Origin: Bacteroides sp. | GTDB lineage: Bacteria > Bacteroidota > Bacteroidia > Bacteroidales > Bacteroidaceae | Reading direction: 5' to 3' | NCBI GenBank assembly: GCA_015060765.1 | Contig: SUXW01000022.1 | Coordinates: 1 to 53,208 of the forward strand | DNA: 53,208 bases | Shown here: positions 9,260 to 17,859 of the stretch, in pieces | How the letters are laid out: every line of letters starts with the position of its first letter | How positions within the stretch are numbered: the stretch's first letter is position 1 | Translations under genes and position numbers: made by a program | Notes under the pieces: generated by a model | Seen by the model: only the letters and a program-made list of their open reading frames with translations | Database searches by the model: none | Told to the model about the DNA's origin: nothing

Positions 9260-9292
9260 AGAGCTATAAACCCCATTATAGCTCTTTTTTTT
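9258..9292 (+). terminator. Terminator of the S9 peptidase gene
   Basis: AAAGAGCTATAA (9258-9269) pairs with TTATAGCTCTTT (9276-9287), and eight T residues run on from the stem. A classic intrinsic terminator. Confidence 0.88.
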
Positions 9293-9325
9293 ATTCATTC
9301 CCCAAAGATTATAAAGATATTTCAC

Positions 9326-9333
9326 TATATTTG
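9326..9333 (+). promoter_or_regulatory. -7 box (TATATTTG) of the LamG protein gene
   Basis: Perfect TAnnTTTG box, 35 bases before the ATG at 9369; no clear -33 box. Confidence 0.55.
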
Positions 9334-9368
9334 TATCTCATCGAATGTCCACCCATAAACGATACAAT

Positions 9369-12300
9369 ATGAAAAACATCCTTTCACGCTTCCGTTATCC
9401 AATAAGTATACTGTTTATCCTTCTTGTAAACAATTCTCTGCATGCACAGACTGTTCCTTCACACGAAGACGCATTGCTATTTTACCTTTCCGGTGAACAA
9501 GGAACCCAAGCCGATTATGCACAAGGCAATCCTACTCCCAATTTTCAATACAATGTCTCAACGATTGAAACGGGTGCAACAGGTAAAGCCATCCATTGCG
9601 ACCACAAGCAACTATTCAGTTATTGGGCACCTGGCAACATTTATGCATCACAAGGTACCCTTTCCTTTTTTTGGAGACTAACTGAAGATTTTACCCCTAC
9701 CGAATTTCCCATCTTCCGAGTCAGCTATGCCGACCATACCAGTTGGGATATGGTATGGTTGCGTATCGACTACAACGGAAAGGGCTTTGATGCTTTCGTT
9801 ACCGACAGCCATTTGGCCAGAATTCGAGTGTCGCATCAAGTTGACCAACTCCCAGCCCCTGACGAATGGACCCATTTTGCCTTAACCTGGGATGAAAATA
9901 CAGGTATTAGATTCTATTTGAACGGGAAGAAAGTCGGACAACGGGATACCACCGTTATCATGAATGCCGGACTCGATCAATTCGGTCCCCATTCACGCAT
10001 TATCAGTCCTTATCAAGTACAAAGCATGTACAATCATCAATTGGGAGGAGATTTAGACGAATTACGCATTTATGCCCAACCGTTGGACGACAAGCAAATA
10101 GCAGCATTAGCCGCTAATGAGATACCGCAAATTCCATTAAAACAGCGAGATATCCACCATCCTGCCGTCCTTTCTTCCTGGAAACGATATTATGGCTTCG
10201 AAACACCTCCCCCCTATCTTACTAGTGAAACAACCAGCGTCCGTAAAGTAGCCATCCATGAAACATACGACTTAAAACGATGGTACTGGAAATCGAACGA
10301 TGGCATCCGAGAAACGACGTGGCCGGGAGTATACAACCGCTCTTCCATCCTCGGACGCAATGATTATTATCAGCTGCCCGATTGGGACTGCTATTCACTC
10401 TCTGGTTGGAACGTACGCTTCCATATGCCGGAAGAACCTTGGAATCACCTGGAGATTACCGGAGGAGCACAAGGCAAAATGGTTGTATCCGACAATTCGG
10501 ATGGAAGTCATGCCACGGAAATCGCATTGCGAAAAACCACTTCCGAACGAACCGTTCACCGGTTGGAACAACCCATCACAAGAAAGACACTTGTTTTCAA
10601 AAATGATATACAGGAAACTCCAATCTCTGAATTCGATGCCTTTTATGTTCACGAAGGAGATGCTCCCAAAGGTATCCTCCGACTGAACTATATATTGAAA
10701 GAATTTCAGCACTATAACCATCCGAAACTGACAGAGCTGGAAAACTACATCCGCAACCGTTACCAACCCGATGAACGGCAAATGCTTCTGGCAGTCAGAA
10801 ACAGTGCAAACGTCCAATTTTTCGATATGCCGGAATCTTCTTTGGAAGAAATAACACAATCCCCCAAAACAAACCAGCAAATGCCCATCGTACACATCGT
10901 CATTCCCAATGACATGCGCGATCTTTCACCCATAGCAAACGGACGCACCCAATCCTATTCATGGAAAAACCTGCAAGCCGGTCTGGACGGCATCCGGATA
11001 GAACTGCCTCCCCTTCATGTACAACCTCAAACAACAGACGGTTTGTTTCCCATAAACATCCAAGTGAAAGATCCTATATGGAAACTCCGCAACATGTTCG
11101 ATTTCTCTTTCTCCGTCAAGCCCAACGAAGCAAGGGTATTGTGGTTGGATTTGCGCGACCGTATCCTCCCCAACGATCAACCTCTCTACCTTACCATAGT
11201 CGGCTCCGGAACTGATTTCACAGCCCATTCATTAAAAGGTATGAAGATAGAATTGGTATTCAAGGATATGGAAGAAGCAAAGAAAGAGCATGTGGCCGAC
11301 CGTTTCACTCAAATACGGGACAATCATGCCATGATTTGCGAAGAAGTACCCCGTAGCCACCGCTATAACAAATTCAACCAAATCGAAGCCGATATGACCG
11401 ATTTGCTTCGTATAGATCCTCAACATGAATTAGGACGAAAATATTGGTATCAGTACAACAGCGAGCAATTGCCCCCTCCCTATACCTTACCCGAATGTCC
11501 GGAAAACATTCCCCAATGGGCTTTTCTACAACTGGAAGTACTCCGAACCTATCGGGAACTCATCGAATGGTACATCGACAACCGGCAGATAGAAAACGGA
11601 GAATTTGGAGGAGGTATTTCCGATGATACCGATTTAGGGAATCTGTATCCCGGATTGGTCTTTAATGGTTGCATCCCTCAAAAGGCTACCTCATCACTAA
11701 GCAAATTGCTAGAAGCTGCTTATGATCAAGGACTGCTGACAGAAGGTATGAGCACCATTCAAACCGACGGACTCCATACCTATGAAGAAGGGACCAATAC
11801 CATTTGCCAAATGAACCTCCTGCAACAAGAAAATCCCAAACAAGTGGAGCGCATGATGGAAGCAGCAAGAAGTGTACGCGACAAATTGTTGGGTATCAAT
11901 CATGCGGGACATACCCATTTCCGTTCCGATTATTTCAGTGCGACTAAAATAGCCGACCAAGGCATTTGGACTTGGTCGTCCAACCGAGAATTCCTTCATT
12001 TAGCTCCCGCTCTGCTTTTAGGAGAGATGTACGGAAACAAAGGCGCCCGCGAATATGTACTCCGATTTGCAGACAGTATGCTGGCACATGGCAAAACCGA
12101 CGAACGTGGCCGCTTCCTGTTACCCCAAGAAATCAATTTCCTGACCGATGAAGGACGGAATTGGGGAATAGAATACACCCTTCCCGTCTTTTGGTATGCC
12201 TGGCTTTGGACAGGAAACGACAACTATCTGAAACCACTGAAAGGAACCGAATATGGACATATTCCGACAAATAATAAAGAACAACTGATAGAAGCCTATT

Positions 12301-13049
12301 CAAATTTCTTACGAACTTACGACCTGAATGAATACATCTTCACGGAAGGAAGCATTTGGACAGACCGTATCTATTATCGGCCCGACCTCATCCAGACCAC
12401 CCGTTTGGGAGGCGTAGCCCTCAACAGAAGTAGCAGATACGTACCTTGCAATCCTATCATGTGGAAATTCGACGACGATGCTTCCGCAGAAAAAGTTGCC
12501 ATGTATGTATCAGGAGATATGCGAACCTCCTTCAGCATTGACTTCTTCAATACCGACCAGCGAGAAATAAAGGTAAACATGCAGGGATTGGAAGTAATGG
12601 GTGGAAAATGGCTACTGAAACAAGGGGATTCCACCACTACCGTCACATTTGGTAGAGGACGAAACATCACCCTTACTATTCCACCCCAATGCAATTACCG
12701 GATTGAAATGAAACTGAAAGGCAAAGGAAAAGACTATAACCAGCTGACAGACATTGCCGTTGGCTACGAGGATATCAAGATAGCAAACGGACAGATTCAA
12801 GTCCAATTGCACAACTTAAGTGGAAAAGATACACCGGAAATCGTTGTAGCTTTAGAAAGTCCTACGGGAGAAACCCTTTCCTCAACGATTTCCCCAAGCA
12901 TCCCCGCTCCCAATGATTTGATACCTCAAACCAATACCGTACTGATACCTCTACCGGCAAACACTTCTATAAAGGGATGCCATATCATTGTGGATCCGGA
13001 TAACAAGATTGATGAAATATACGAAAGTAACAATCAAATCTCATTATAA
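9369..13049 (+). CDS. Large secreted LamG-domain protein of unknown function
   Basis: A 1226-residue exported protein. The ATG at 9369 opens a signal peptide ending in LLVNNSLHAQ; an in-frame ATG at 9345 would add eight polar residues before it. Residues about 55-250 are a concanavalin-like LamG/jellyroll domain (GTLSFFWRL, EWTHFALTWDENTGIRFYLN, LGGDLDELRIYAQPL). Residues about 270-640 are beta-rich. About 690-1040 look helical with conserved aromatic clusters (GEFGGGISDDTDLGNLYPG, FSATKIADQGIWTWSSNREF), reminiscent of alpha/alpha-toroid lyases or hydrolases, though no catalytic motif is recognised. The last 100 residues resemble a CARDB adhesion module (YESNNQISL end). No SusC/SusD genes are near. 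A glycan-related role is only inferred. Confidence 0.75.
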   Translation: MKNILSRFRYPISILFILLVNNSLHAQTVPSHEDALLFYLSGEQGTQADYAQGNPTPNFQYNVSTIETGATGKAIHCDHKQLFSYWAPGNIYASQGTLSFFWRLTEDFTPTEFPIFRVSYADHTSWDMVWLRIDYNGKGFDAFVTDSHLARIRVSHQVDQLPAPDEWTHFALTWDENTGIRFYLNGKKVGQRDTTVIMNAGLDQFGPHSRIISPYQVQSMYNHQLGGDLDELRIYAQPLDDKQIAALAANEIPQIPLKQRDIHHPAVLSSWKRYYGFETPPPYLTSETTSVRKVAIHETYDLKRWYWKSNDGIRETTWPGVYNRSSILGRNDYYQLPDWDCYSLSGWNVRFHMPEEPWNHLEITGGAQGKMVVSDNSDGSHATEIALRKTTSERTVHRLEQPITRKTLVFKNDIQETPISEFDAFYVHEGDAPKGILRLNYILKEFQHYNHPKLTELENYIRNRYQPDERQMLLAVRNSANVQFFDMPESSLEEITQSPKTNQQMPIVHIVIPNDMRDLSPIANGRTQSYSWKNLQAGLDGIRIELPPLHVQPQTTDGLFPINIQVKDPIWKLRNMFDFSFSVKPNEARVLWLDLRDRILPNDQPLYLTIVGSGTDFTAHSLKGMKIELVFKDMEEAKKEHVADRFTQIRDNHAMICEEVPRSHRYNKFNQIEADMTDLLRIDPQHELGRKYWYQYNSEQLPPPYTLPECPENIPQWAFLQLEVLRTYRELIEWYIDNRQIENGEFGGGISDDTDLGNLYPGLVFNGCIPQKATSSLSKLLEAAYDQGLLTEGMSTIQTDGLHTYEEGTNTICQMNLLQQENPKQVERMMEAARSVRDKLLGINHAGHTHFRSDYFSATKIADQGIWTWSSNREFLHLAPALLLGEMYGNKGAREYVLRFADSMLAHGKTDERGRFLLPQEINFLTDEGRNWGIEYTLPVFWYAWLWTGNDNYLKPLKGTEYGHIPTNNKEQLIEAYSNFLRTYDLNEYIFTEGSIWTDRIYYRPDLIQTTRLGGVALNRSSRYVPCNPIMWKFDDDASAEKVAMYVSGDMRTSFSIDFFNTDQREIKVNMQGLEVMGGKWLLKQGDSTTTVTFGRGRNITLTIPPQCNYRIEMKLKGKGKDYNQLTDIAVGYEDIKIANGQIQVQLHNLSGKDTPEIVVALESPTGETLSSTISPSIPAPNDLIPQTNTVLIPLPANTSIKGCHIIVDPDNKIDEIYESNNQISL

Positions 13050-13052
13050 AAA

Positions 13053-13082
13053 GAAATGCCGCAATGTGAGTTGCGGCATTTC
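13053..13082. terminator. Bidirectional terminator
   Basis: GAAATGCCGCAA (13053-13064) pairs with TTGCGGCATTTC (13071-13082) around a six-base loop, between convergent genes. Confidence 0.82.
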
Positions 13083-13084
13083 CT

Positions 13085-14554
13085 TTATCCTTTCTTCTTG
13101 ACCGGGTCACAAGTCAACCCGATTCCTAATTTCTTGAATATCTTCCGATCCACTTCACTCAACATAACCGTAGAATGTACCTGACAACCGTTCAATTTAG
13201 GTAATTGCGCCAATGCATTCCTACAATTTTCGTTATGATTGCTCAACAACGAGAGGGCCACCAATACTTCATCCGTATGAAGTCTCGGGTTATGTCCATG
13301 CAAGAATTCCACTTTCGTCCTTTGTACAGGTTCTATCAACTCCTGTGGAATCAACTTCGTATCATGAGGAATACCTGCCAAATGTTTGGTAGCATTCAAC
13401 AGAAGTGCAGCACTCGATCCTAAAAGCGAACTGGAATGAGAAGTTACAATCGTTCCATCCTGTAATTCGATGGCGGCCGATGGAATGCCTCCAAGCTGTT
13501 CCTTTCTTTCGCGGGCGGCTACCGTTGTCTTCCGATATTCGGTAGTCAACTTCGCCTGCTTCATGATAAGAGCTATCTTGTTGACCTCATTTTCATTATT
13601 GCCTTTCAAGGCCAAATTACCCAATGCATAATAATATCTTCTGATTATTTCATCCCGAGCCGCTTCGCAACACACCTCTTCATCGCTCATGCAATAACCA
13701 ATCATATTCACTCCCATATCCGTAGGCGACTTGTACGGACTTTCCCCATAGATGCTCTCAAAAATAGCATTCAATACCGGGAATATCTCTATATCGCGAT
13801 TGTAGTTTACCGCAATGTTACCGTATGCCTCCAGATGGAAAGGGTCTATCATGTTCACATCGTTAAGGTCGGCCGTAGCCGCTTCGTATGCAATATTGAC
13901 CGGATGTTTCAACGGGAGATTCCATACGGGAAACGTTTCGAATTTGGCATACCCGGCCTTCACATTCTTCTTGTTTTCATGATAGAGCTGGCTCAAGCAT
14001 ACGGCCATCTTGCCACTTCCCGGTCCGGGTGCCGTTATCACCACCAACGGGCGGGTAGTCTCTACATAATCATTCTTTCCGAAACCTTCTTCCGAATCAA
14101 TCAATGCTACATTGTGTGGATAACCTTCAATGGTATAGTGATAATACACCCGAATACCTTGGCGTTCCAGACGTTTTCTATAAGCATCGGCACTGGACTG
14201 ACCGTTATAATGGGTAATCACCACACCACCCGTATACAATCCTACCTTCTCGAACTCATTACGCAAGCGCAATACATCTTCATCGTAGGTAATCCCTAAA
14301 TCACTCCGCATCTTGTTCTTCTCTATGTCGATGGCACTGATTACCGTTACCACTTCGGCATATTCACTGAGCTGCATCAACATACTCAATTTACTGTCCG
14401 GCAGGAAACCGGGCAACACACGACTGGCGTGATTGTCATCAAACAATTTACCTCCAAATTCAAGATACAGCTTGTCACCGAACTGAGCTATGCGCTTCTT
14501 GATCTGTTCAGATTGTATCCTGAGATATTTTTCGTTATCGAAACCTATTTTCAT
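13085..14554 (-). CDS. DUF1846 family protein
   Basis: A 489-residue cytosolic protein of the widespread DUF1846 family. It starts MKIGFDNEKYLRIQSEQI and has a glycine-rich nucleotide-binding-like loop APGPGSGK at residues 175-182, followed by the family stretch MAVCLSQLYHENK. HGHNPRLHTDEVL lies near the C-terminus. Structures exist for this family, but the biochemical role is not established, so no function is assigned. The gene has a consensus promoter and an odd duplicated leader: a seven-codon reading frame whose TGA overlaps this ATG. It converges on the LamG gene. Confidence 0.9.
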   Translation of the reverse strand: MKIGFDNEKYLRIQSEQIKKRIAQFGDKLYLEFGGKLFDDNHASRVLPGFLPDSKLSMLMQLSEYAEVVTVISAIDIEKNKMRSDLGITYDEDVLRLRNEFEKVGLYTGGVVITHYNGQSSADAYRKRLERQGIRVYYHYTIEGYPHNVALIDSEEGFGKNDYVETTRPLVVITAPGPGSGKMAVCLSQLYHENKKNVKAGYAKFETFPVWNLPLKHPVNIAYEAATADLNDVNMIDPFHLEAYGNIAVNYNRDIEIFPVLNAIFESIYGESPYKSPTDMGVNMIGYCMSDEEVCCEAARDEIIRRYYYALGNLALKGNNENEVNKIALIMKQAKLTTEYRKTTVAARERKEQLGGIPSAAIELQDGTIVTSHSSSLLGSSAALLLNATKHLAGIPHDTKLIPQELIEPVQRTKVEFLHGHNPRLHTDEVLVALSLLSNHNENCRNALAQLPKLNGCQVHSTVMLSEVDRKIFKKLGIGLTCDPVKKKG

Positions 14555-14574
14555 ATGGAAAAACTTTTTTTCAT
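14551..14574 (-). other. Possible seven-codon leader reading frame
   Basis: The string TTTTCATATGGA occurs at 14548-14559 and again at 14568-14579. On the minus strand this doubles the start region: an upstream ATG (14574-14572) opens the peptide MKKSFSI, and its TGA (14553-14551) overlaps the real ATG as ATGA. It lies only about nine bases after the -7 box, so the small frame would be almost leaderless. Translation is untested. Confidence 0.4.
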
Positions 14575-14582
14575 ATGGAGTA

Positions 14583-14613
14583 CAAAGTTACGATTTCTTC
14601 CCCACCTCACAAA
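14583..14613 (-). promoter_or_regulatory. Promoter of the DUF1846 gene
   Basis: On the minus strand, TTTG (14613-14610), a 19-base spacer and TAACTTTG (14590-14583): both boxes match the Bacteroides consensus perfectly. Confidence 0.87.
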
Positions 14614-14662
14614 ACAATCAAAGCAAAAAAAGAAGAACAAATTTCAATAATATTTCACCGCA

Positions 14663-15640
14663 TCAATCATCCCTCAACGAATAGTTCTTGAAGAACTGCA
14701 CCCGTTCGAATCTGTCTGAAGCATGTTGCTGACGGGCATTCATCAGGCCACGGAACTGGTCTATGGAAGTATAATGATGGCTCTGCATCCAGTTGGTAAG
14801 GTATTCCAACATCCCACCTATTACAGAAGAGCCGTTGCGGTATAGAGAGGTACACACTTCCACCGCCGAAGCACCGGCCAAAAGAGATTTTACCATTGCT
14901 TCCCCGTCCACCACTCCACCCGAAGCGGCAAGATCCAAAGAAGGGATGTGTGCCGAGGTAATTCCTGTCCATCGAAGCACTTCATACAAATCGGATGGAT
15001 GCCCCCAAATGTCACCATGCGTATAGGTCAGTTTGTCTACACGGATATCCATCGAAGCCATGCGATTGAAAAGTACCACCGCCGCTACCCCATGAGCATA
15101 AAGTTGCTTGATGAGCGGTATCGGATTGGTAAAATTTCGTCCCAATTTAACAATCACGGGAATATCTACCGTACGCTTGATCCGTTCAACAATCTCAATA
15201 TGCCGTTGCTCGTAACTTCCGTAAACATAGTCATCGTCCGAGCAGACCGACATCACATTCAGTTCCAACGCATCCGCACCGGCATTGGCTATGTGGAAAG
15301 CAAAATCGGTCCACTCCGAATTGCGAAAACAATTGATGCTGGCTATCACGGGGATGGAGCACTTCTTCTTGGTCTGTGCGATGAGTTGCAGATAATGGTC
15401 CAACCGATTGGCCCGATAATAAGTGCGCAGATAATCTGTCTCTTCCGTATGTATTCCTTGTTCCATACTTGCCGATTCGGCTTCAATTTCCTCTTCGAAC
15501 AGAGATTTCAGTACCAACGCGCCCGCACCGGCCTCTTCCCAACGAAGGTTTTTCTCTACCGTATTGGTCAGGCTACAACTGCTTACAATGAACGGATTAC
15601 GCAGGTTCAGTCCTGCAAACGACACTTCCAGATGTTTCAT
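14663..15640 (-). CDS. Dihydroorotate-dehydrogenase-like flavoprotein
   Basis: A 325-residue protein of the FMN-binding DHOD-like TIM-barrel family. It has the opening GLNLRNPFIVSSCSLTNT (10-27), an FMN-lysine-like strand VIVKLGRNF (162-170), and the phosphate-binding end segments AASGGVVDGEAMVKSLLAGA and VEVCTSLY. The class 1 catalytic stretch, usually ELNxSCPN, reads ELNVMSVC (126-133), so the CPN motif is missing. It may therefore not be the pyrimidine enzyme and no pyrD symbol is given. A ten-base inverted repeat spans its start codon. The gene is separated from the DUF1846 gene by about 108 bases. Confidence 0.82.
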   Translation of the reverse strand: MKHLEVSFAGLNLRNPFIVSSCSLTNTVEKNLRWEEAGAGALVLKSLFEEEIEAESASMEQGIHTEETDYLRTYYRANRLDHYLQLIAQTKKKCSIPVIASINCFRNSEWTDFAFHIANAGADALELNVMSVCSDDDYVYGSYEQRHIEIVERIKRTVDIPVIVKLGRNFTNPIPLIKQLYAHGVAAVVLFNRMASMDIRVDKLTYTHGDIWGHPSDLYEVLRWTGITSAHIPSLDLAASGGVVDGEAMVKSLLAGASAVEVCTSLYRNGSSVIGGMLEYLTNWMQSHHYTSIDQFRGLMNARQQHASDRFERVQFFKNYSLRDD

Positions 15641-15675
15641 AATTACGACCGTTTTATTGTATAAACGTAATTATG
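15638..15675. repeat. Inverted repeat over a start codon (possible operator)
   Basis: CATAATTACG (15638-15647) is perfectly complementary to CGTAATTATG (15666-15675), with 18 bases between. The left arm contains the start codon of the DHOD-like gene, so binding here could block expression. Regulator unknown. Confidence 0.5.
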
Positions 15676-15702
15676 AAAAGAAATGTTTGCTGTTATTTCT
15701 GG

Positions 15703-15724
15703 TGATGTTTATTGATAGCATAAT
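15703..15724 (+). repeat. Direct repeat, left copy, flanking the RhuM gene
   Basis: A 22-base stretch containing TTATTGATAGCATAAT. It matches 16835-16856 at 19 of 22 positions, and the 16-base core at 15 of 16. It lies just beyond the 3' end of the RhuM gene. Confidence 0.6.
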
Positions 15725-15727
15725 CCT

Positions 15728-16750
15728 TTATTTATTATTTTTACCTTTCAATCGCTTGATATCTTCATCCAACTCCTTAATACTATTCAAATGCTCCATA
15801 GAACGTTGAATTTCTTTATATTTAGTATATTCCTCACCAGCTTTAGACATAGCCAACTGATGAGAAATATGCCCAGCATCTTCCAATATATTCTTTTCAT
15901 TAAGGGTTAAGACCAATTTCAGTTTTTCTACCCAATCACGCATATACATCGGTTTGTGAGCTAATGCCTGTGCTTCTGCATAAGCTAGGAATTGTTCTAC
16001 TATCAGTTTCAACATCTTAATTTCTTCCTCATTCAGATAATTCTTTCCAATGGTTGTATCTGCTTTCAATACCTTTTCCGGAAAAGTGGTAGAAGTCAAT
16101 CCCATTAAAGGAAGTGTTGCATTGGCACGATAATAAATGAGTTCAGCAGCAGTCTTGCCACTAACTGCCCACAACAATTTGTTTTGCACCTCCTTATAAA
16201 AGGCAAGCGTCATTTCATTGGATGGGTCATAATCGATGCTTGTTGCATAAATATCCTTGATTTGTTGATAAAACACCCGTTCAGACAAACGGATTTCACG
16301 AATGCGTTCAAGCAATTCCTTGAAATAATTCATAGAGGAACCGGTCTTGAATCGTTCGTCATTGATTGAAAACCCTTTCAATATATATTCTTGCAAGCGT
16401 TGAGTAGCCCAAATACGGAATTGTGTTCCTTGCTTGGACTTCACTCGATAACCTACAGATATTATCACGTCCAAGTTATAATAATTAACCTCATGGCTTT
16501 GAAGTTTATTCTCAATAGCTCCATGTTGAGTGGTTGTTCGGAATTTCCGAACAACCATAGTTTCATCCAATTCTCCTTCCTCGAAAATATGCTTTATGTG
16601 CTCACTAATTGTTGATTTAGACTTTCCAAATAAAGTGCAAATTTGAGATTGAGTAAGCCAAACTGTCTTTCCCTCAAACAAAACATCGACTTTGATTGTC
16701 CCGTCTTGTGATTGATATATTACTATTTCATTCTTTTCCATAATATCCAT
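15728..16750 (-). CDS. RhuM family protein
   Basis: A 340-residue RhuM-family protein, named after a Salmonella pathogenicity-island gene. The biochemical role is unknown; relatives are common in restriction and other accessory islands. The N-terminal part has an HTH-like block (VWLTQSQICTLFGKSKSTIS, near residues 31-50), followed by EGELDETMVVRKF and the family signature YYNLDVIISVGYRVKS near residue 90. A second helical domain follows, with FPEKVLKAD and LNEEEIKML. The start is either ATG 16750 or ATG 16741 (MEKNEIVIYQSQDG). Near-identical repeats flank the gene at 15703-15724 and 16835-16856. It sits on the same strand downstream of the type IIG system, 123 bases after its partner. Confidence 0.9.
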   Translation of the reverse strand: MDIMEKNEIVIYQSQDGTIKVDVLFEGKTVWLTQSQICTLFGKSKSTISEHIKHIFEEGELDETMVVRKFRTTTQHGAIENKLQSHEVNYYNLDVIISVGYRVKSKQGTQFRIWATQRLQEYILKGFSINDERFKTGSSMNYFKELLERIREIRLSERVFYQQIKDIYATSIDYDPSNEMTLAFYKEVQNKLLWAVSGKTAAELIYYRANATLPLMGLTSTTFPEKVLKADTTIGKNYLNEEEIKMLKLIVEQFLAYAEAQALAHKPMYMRDWVEKLKLVLTLNEKNILEDAGHISHQLAMSKAGEEYTKYKEIQRSMEHLNSIKELDEDIKRLKGKNNK

Positions 16751-16834
16751 ATATAATGATTGATGTCGTAGGATTCCAACCCTTCTTATATTCTATCCGA
16801 TTGGATTCTATACGGTTCTGTTCTAATAGTTCAG

Positions 16835-16856
16835 TAATGATTATTGGTAGCATAAT
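16835..16856 (+). repeat. Direct repeat, right copy, flanking the RhuM gene
   Basis: Contains TTATTGGTAGCATAAT, the partner of 15703-15724 in the same orientation. It lies 18 bases beyond the stop of the 327-residue gene and 85 bases upstream of the RhuM start. Confidence 0.6.
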
Positions 16857-16873
16857 TTTGTTTGCTATATTTG

Positions 16874-17857
16874 TCAAAATATCCCTTCAAATAAATTAAA
16901 ATCCTCGATTGGATATTGATTTAAAGAATTACAATTATCTTCATAATGCATATAAAATTGTCTTATATGCTCTTGAGGTATTTTATTAAACAAAGAAGGT
17001 TTTAAGCCCCAAGTTTCAGCTTGCAACAACATTCCTGTCAACATATTCCCTTGTTTATTCTTTGTAACTTTCTTCCATTTTTCAATATATCTAAGAACCT
17101 CATTATTTACATAGTTTTTATGATAACCCATAACCAACCAAGAAAACTCTTCATTTGGGATCAAATGAAAGATAAACATATTTAGTATTGATTTAGTCAT
17201 GGTTTCATCTTCTGTCGAAAACAATGATGATGGAGTTGACACATAAATACCAGTAACAGGAAGTTGCACAGAAACAAATTCATAGTTTTCAGTACCTTCA
17301 CTTATATCTTTTATCAATTCGTCTCTATAAAAACATAATTCGTCTCTCCCTTTTTCCATCATCTGCTTCTGAAATTTCCTAGTTTCATTCCAATCATCGG
17401 ATAATTCTTTATTCAGGATTTCAGAAGATAATTCCCTTACCATCTTTTCTATTTCAATGTCCTTTCGTCGAATTTCAGCACATATACTTCTATAACTATA
17501 AAGAGCTAAATGCCTGTATTTAGTATAATCAGCACATCCACATTCTATTTCTTTAAACAAGATTGTATCATGTAAATTGCAAAACAGAGGAAAAGAAATT
17601 GCTTGCGTTATTCCAACTTTACAAAACTCATATGGAAGGACTTCTTTTTTTAATGCCTCAATAGCTTTAGGTCTCAATTCTACTAAATGTCCTTCTTCCG
17701 CTACTGAATTCAATATACCATTTTGCATAAGAAGATGACTATTAATAGCATCTTCGGTACATTCTTCAACAATGCATTTCCATTTCTTCTTACTCACATT
17801 TTTAGCAATACCTGCAAATACATTTTGAATCTTTCGTATTTTATTATCTTTTGCCAT
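16874..17857 (-). CDS. Protein with zinc-ligand-like pattern, coupled to the type IIG enzyme
   Basis: A 327-residue protein I cannot name. Its N-terminal third has spaced metal-ligand-like residues: Cys28 and Cys33 (KCIVEEC), then NSHLL with His41, then FPLFCNLHDTILFKEIE with Cys93, His96 and Asp97. This resembles a treble-clef or HNH-type zinc site, but the catalytic histidine of an HNH nuclease cannot be assigned. The rest is helical and rich in charged residues. The ATG begins two bases after the stop of the type IIG gene, so the two are very probably translationally coupled. An accessory or alternative effector role in the same defence unit is inferred from that. Base composition is AT-rich like its partner. 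Confidence 0.65.
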   Translation of the reverse strand: MAKDNKIRKIQNVFAGIAKNVSKKKWKCIVEECTEDAINSHLLMQNGILNSVAEEGHLVELRPKAIEALKKEVLPYEFCKVGITQAISFPLFCNLHDTILFKEIECGCADYTKYRHLALYSYRSICAEIRRKDIEIEKMVRELSSEILNKELSDDWNETRKFQKQMMEKGRDELCFYRDELIKDISEGTENYEFVSVQLPVTGIYVSTPSSLFSTEDETMTKSILNMFIFHLIPNEEFSWLVMGYHKNYVNNEVLRYIEKWKKVTKNKQGNMLTGMLLQAETWGLKPSLFNKIPQEHIRQFYMHYEDNCNSLNQYPIEDFNLFEGIF

Positions 17858-17859
17858 AA

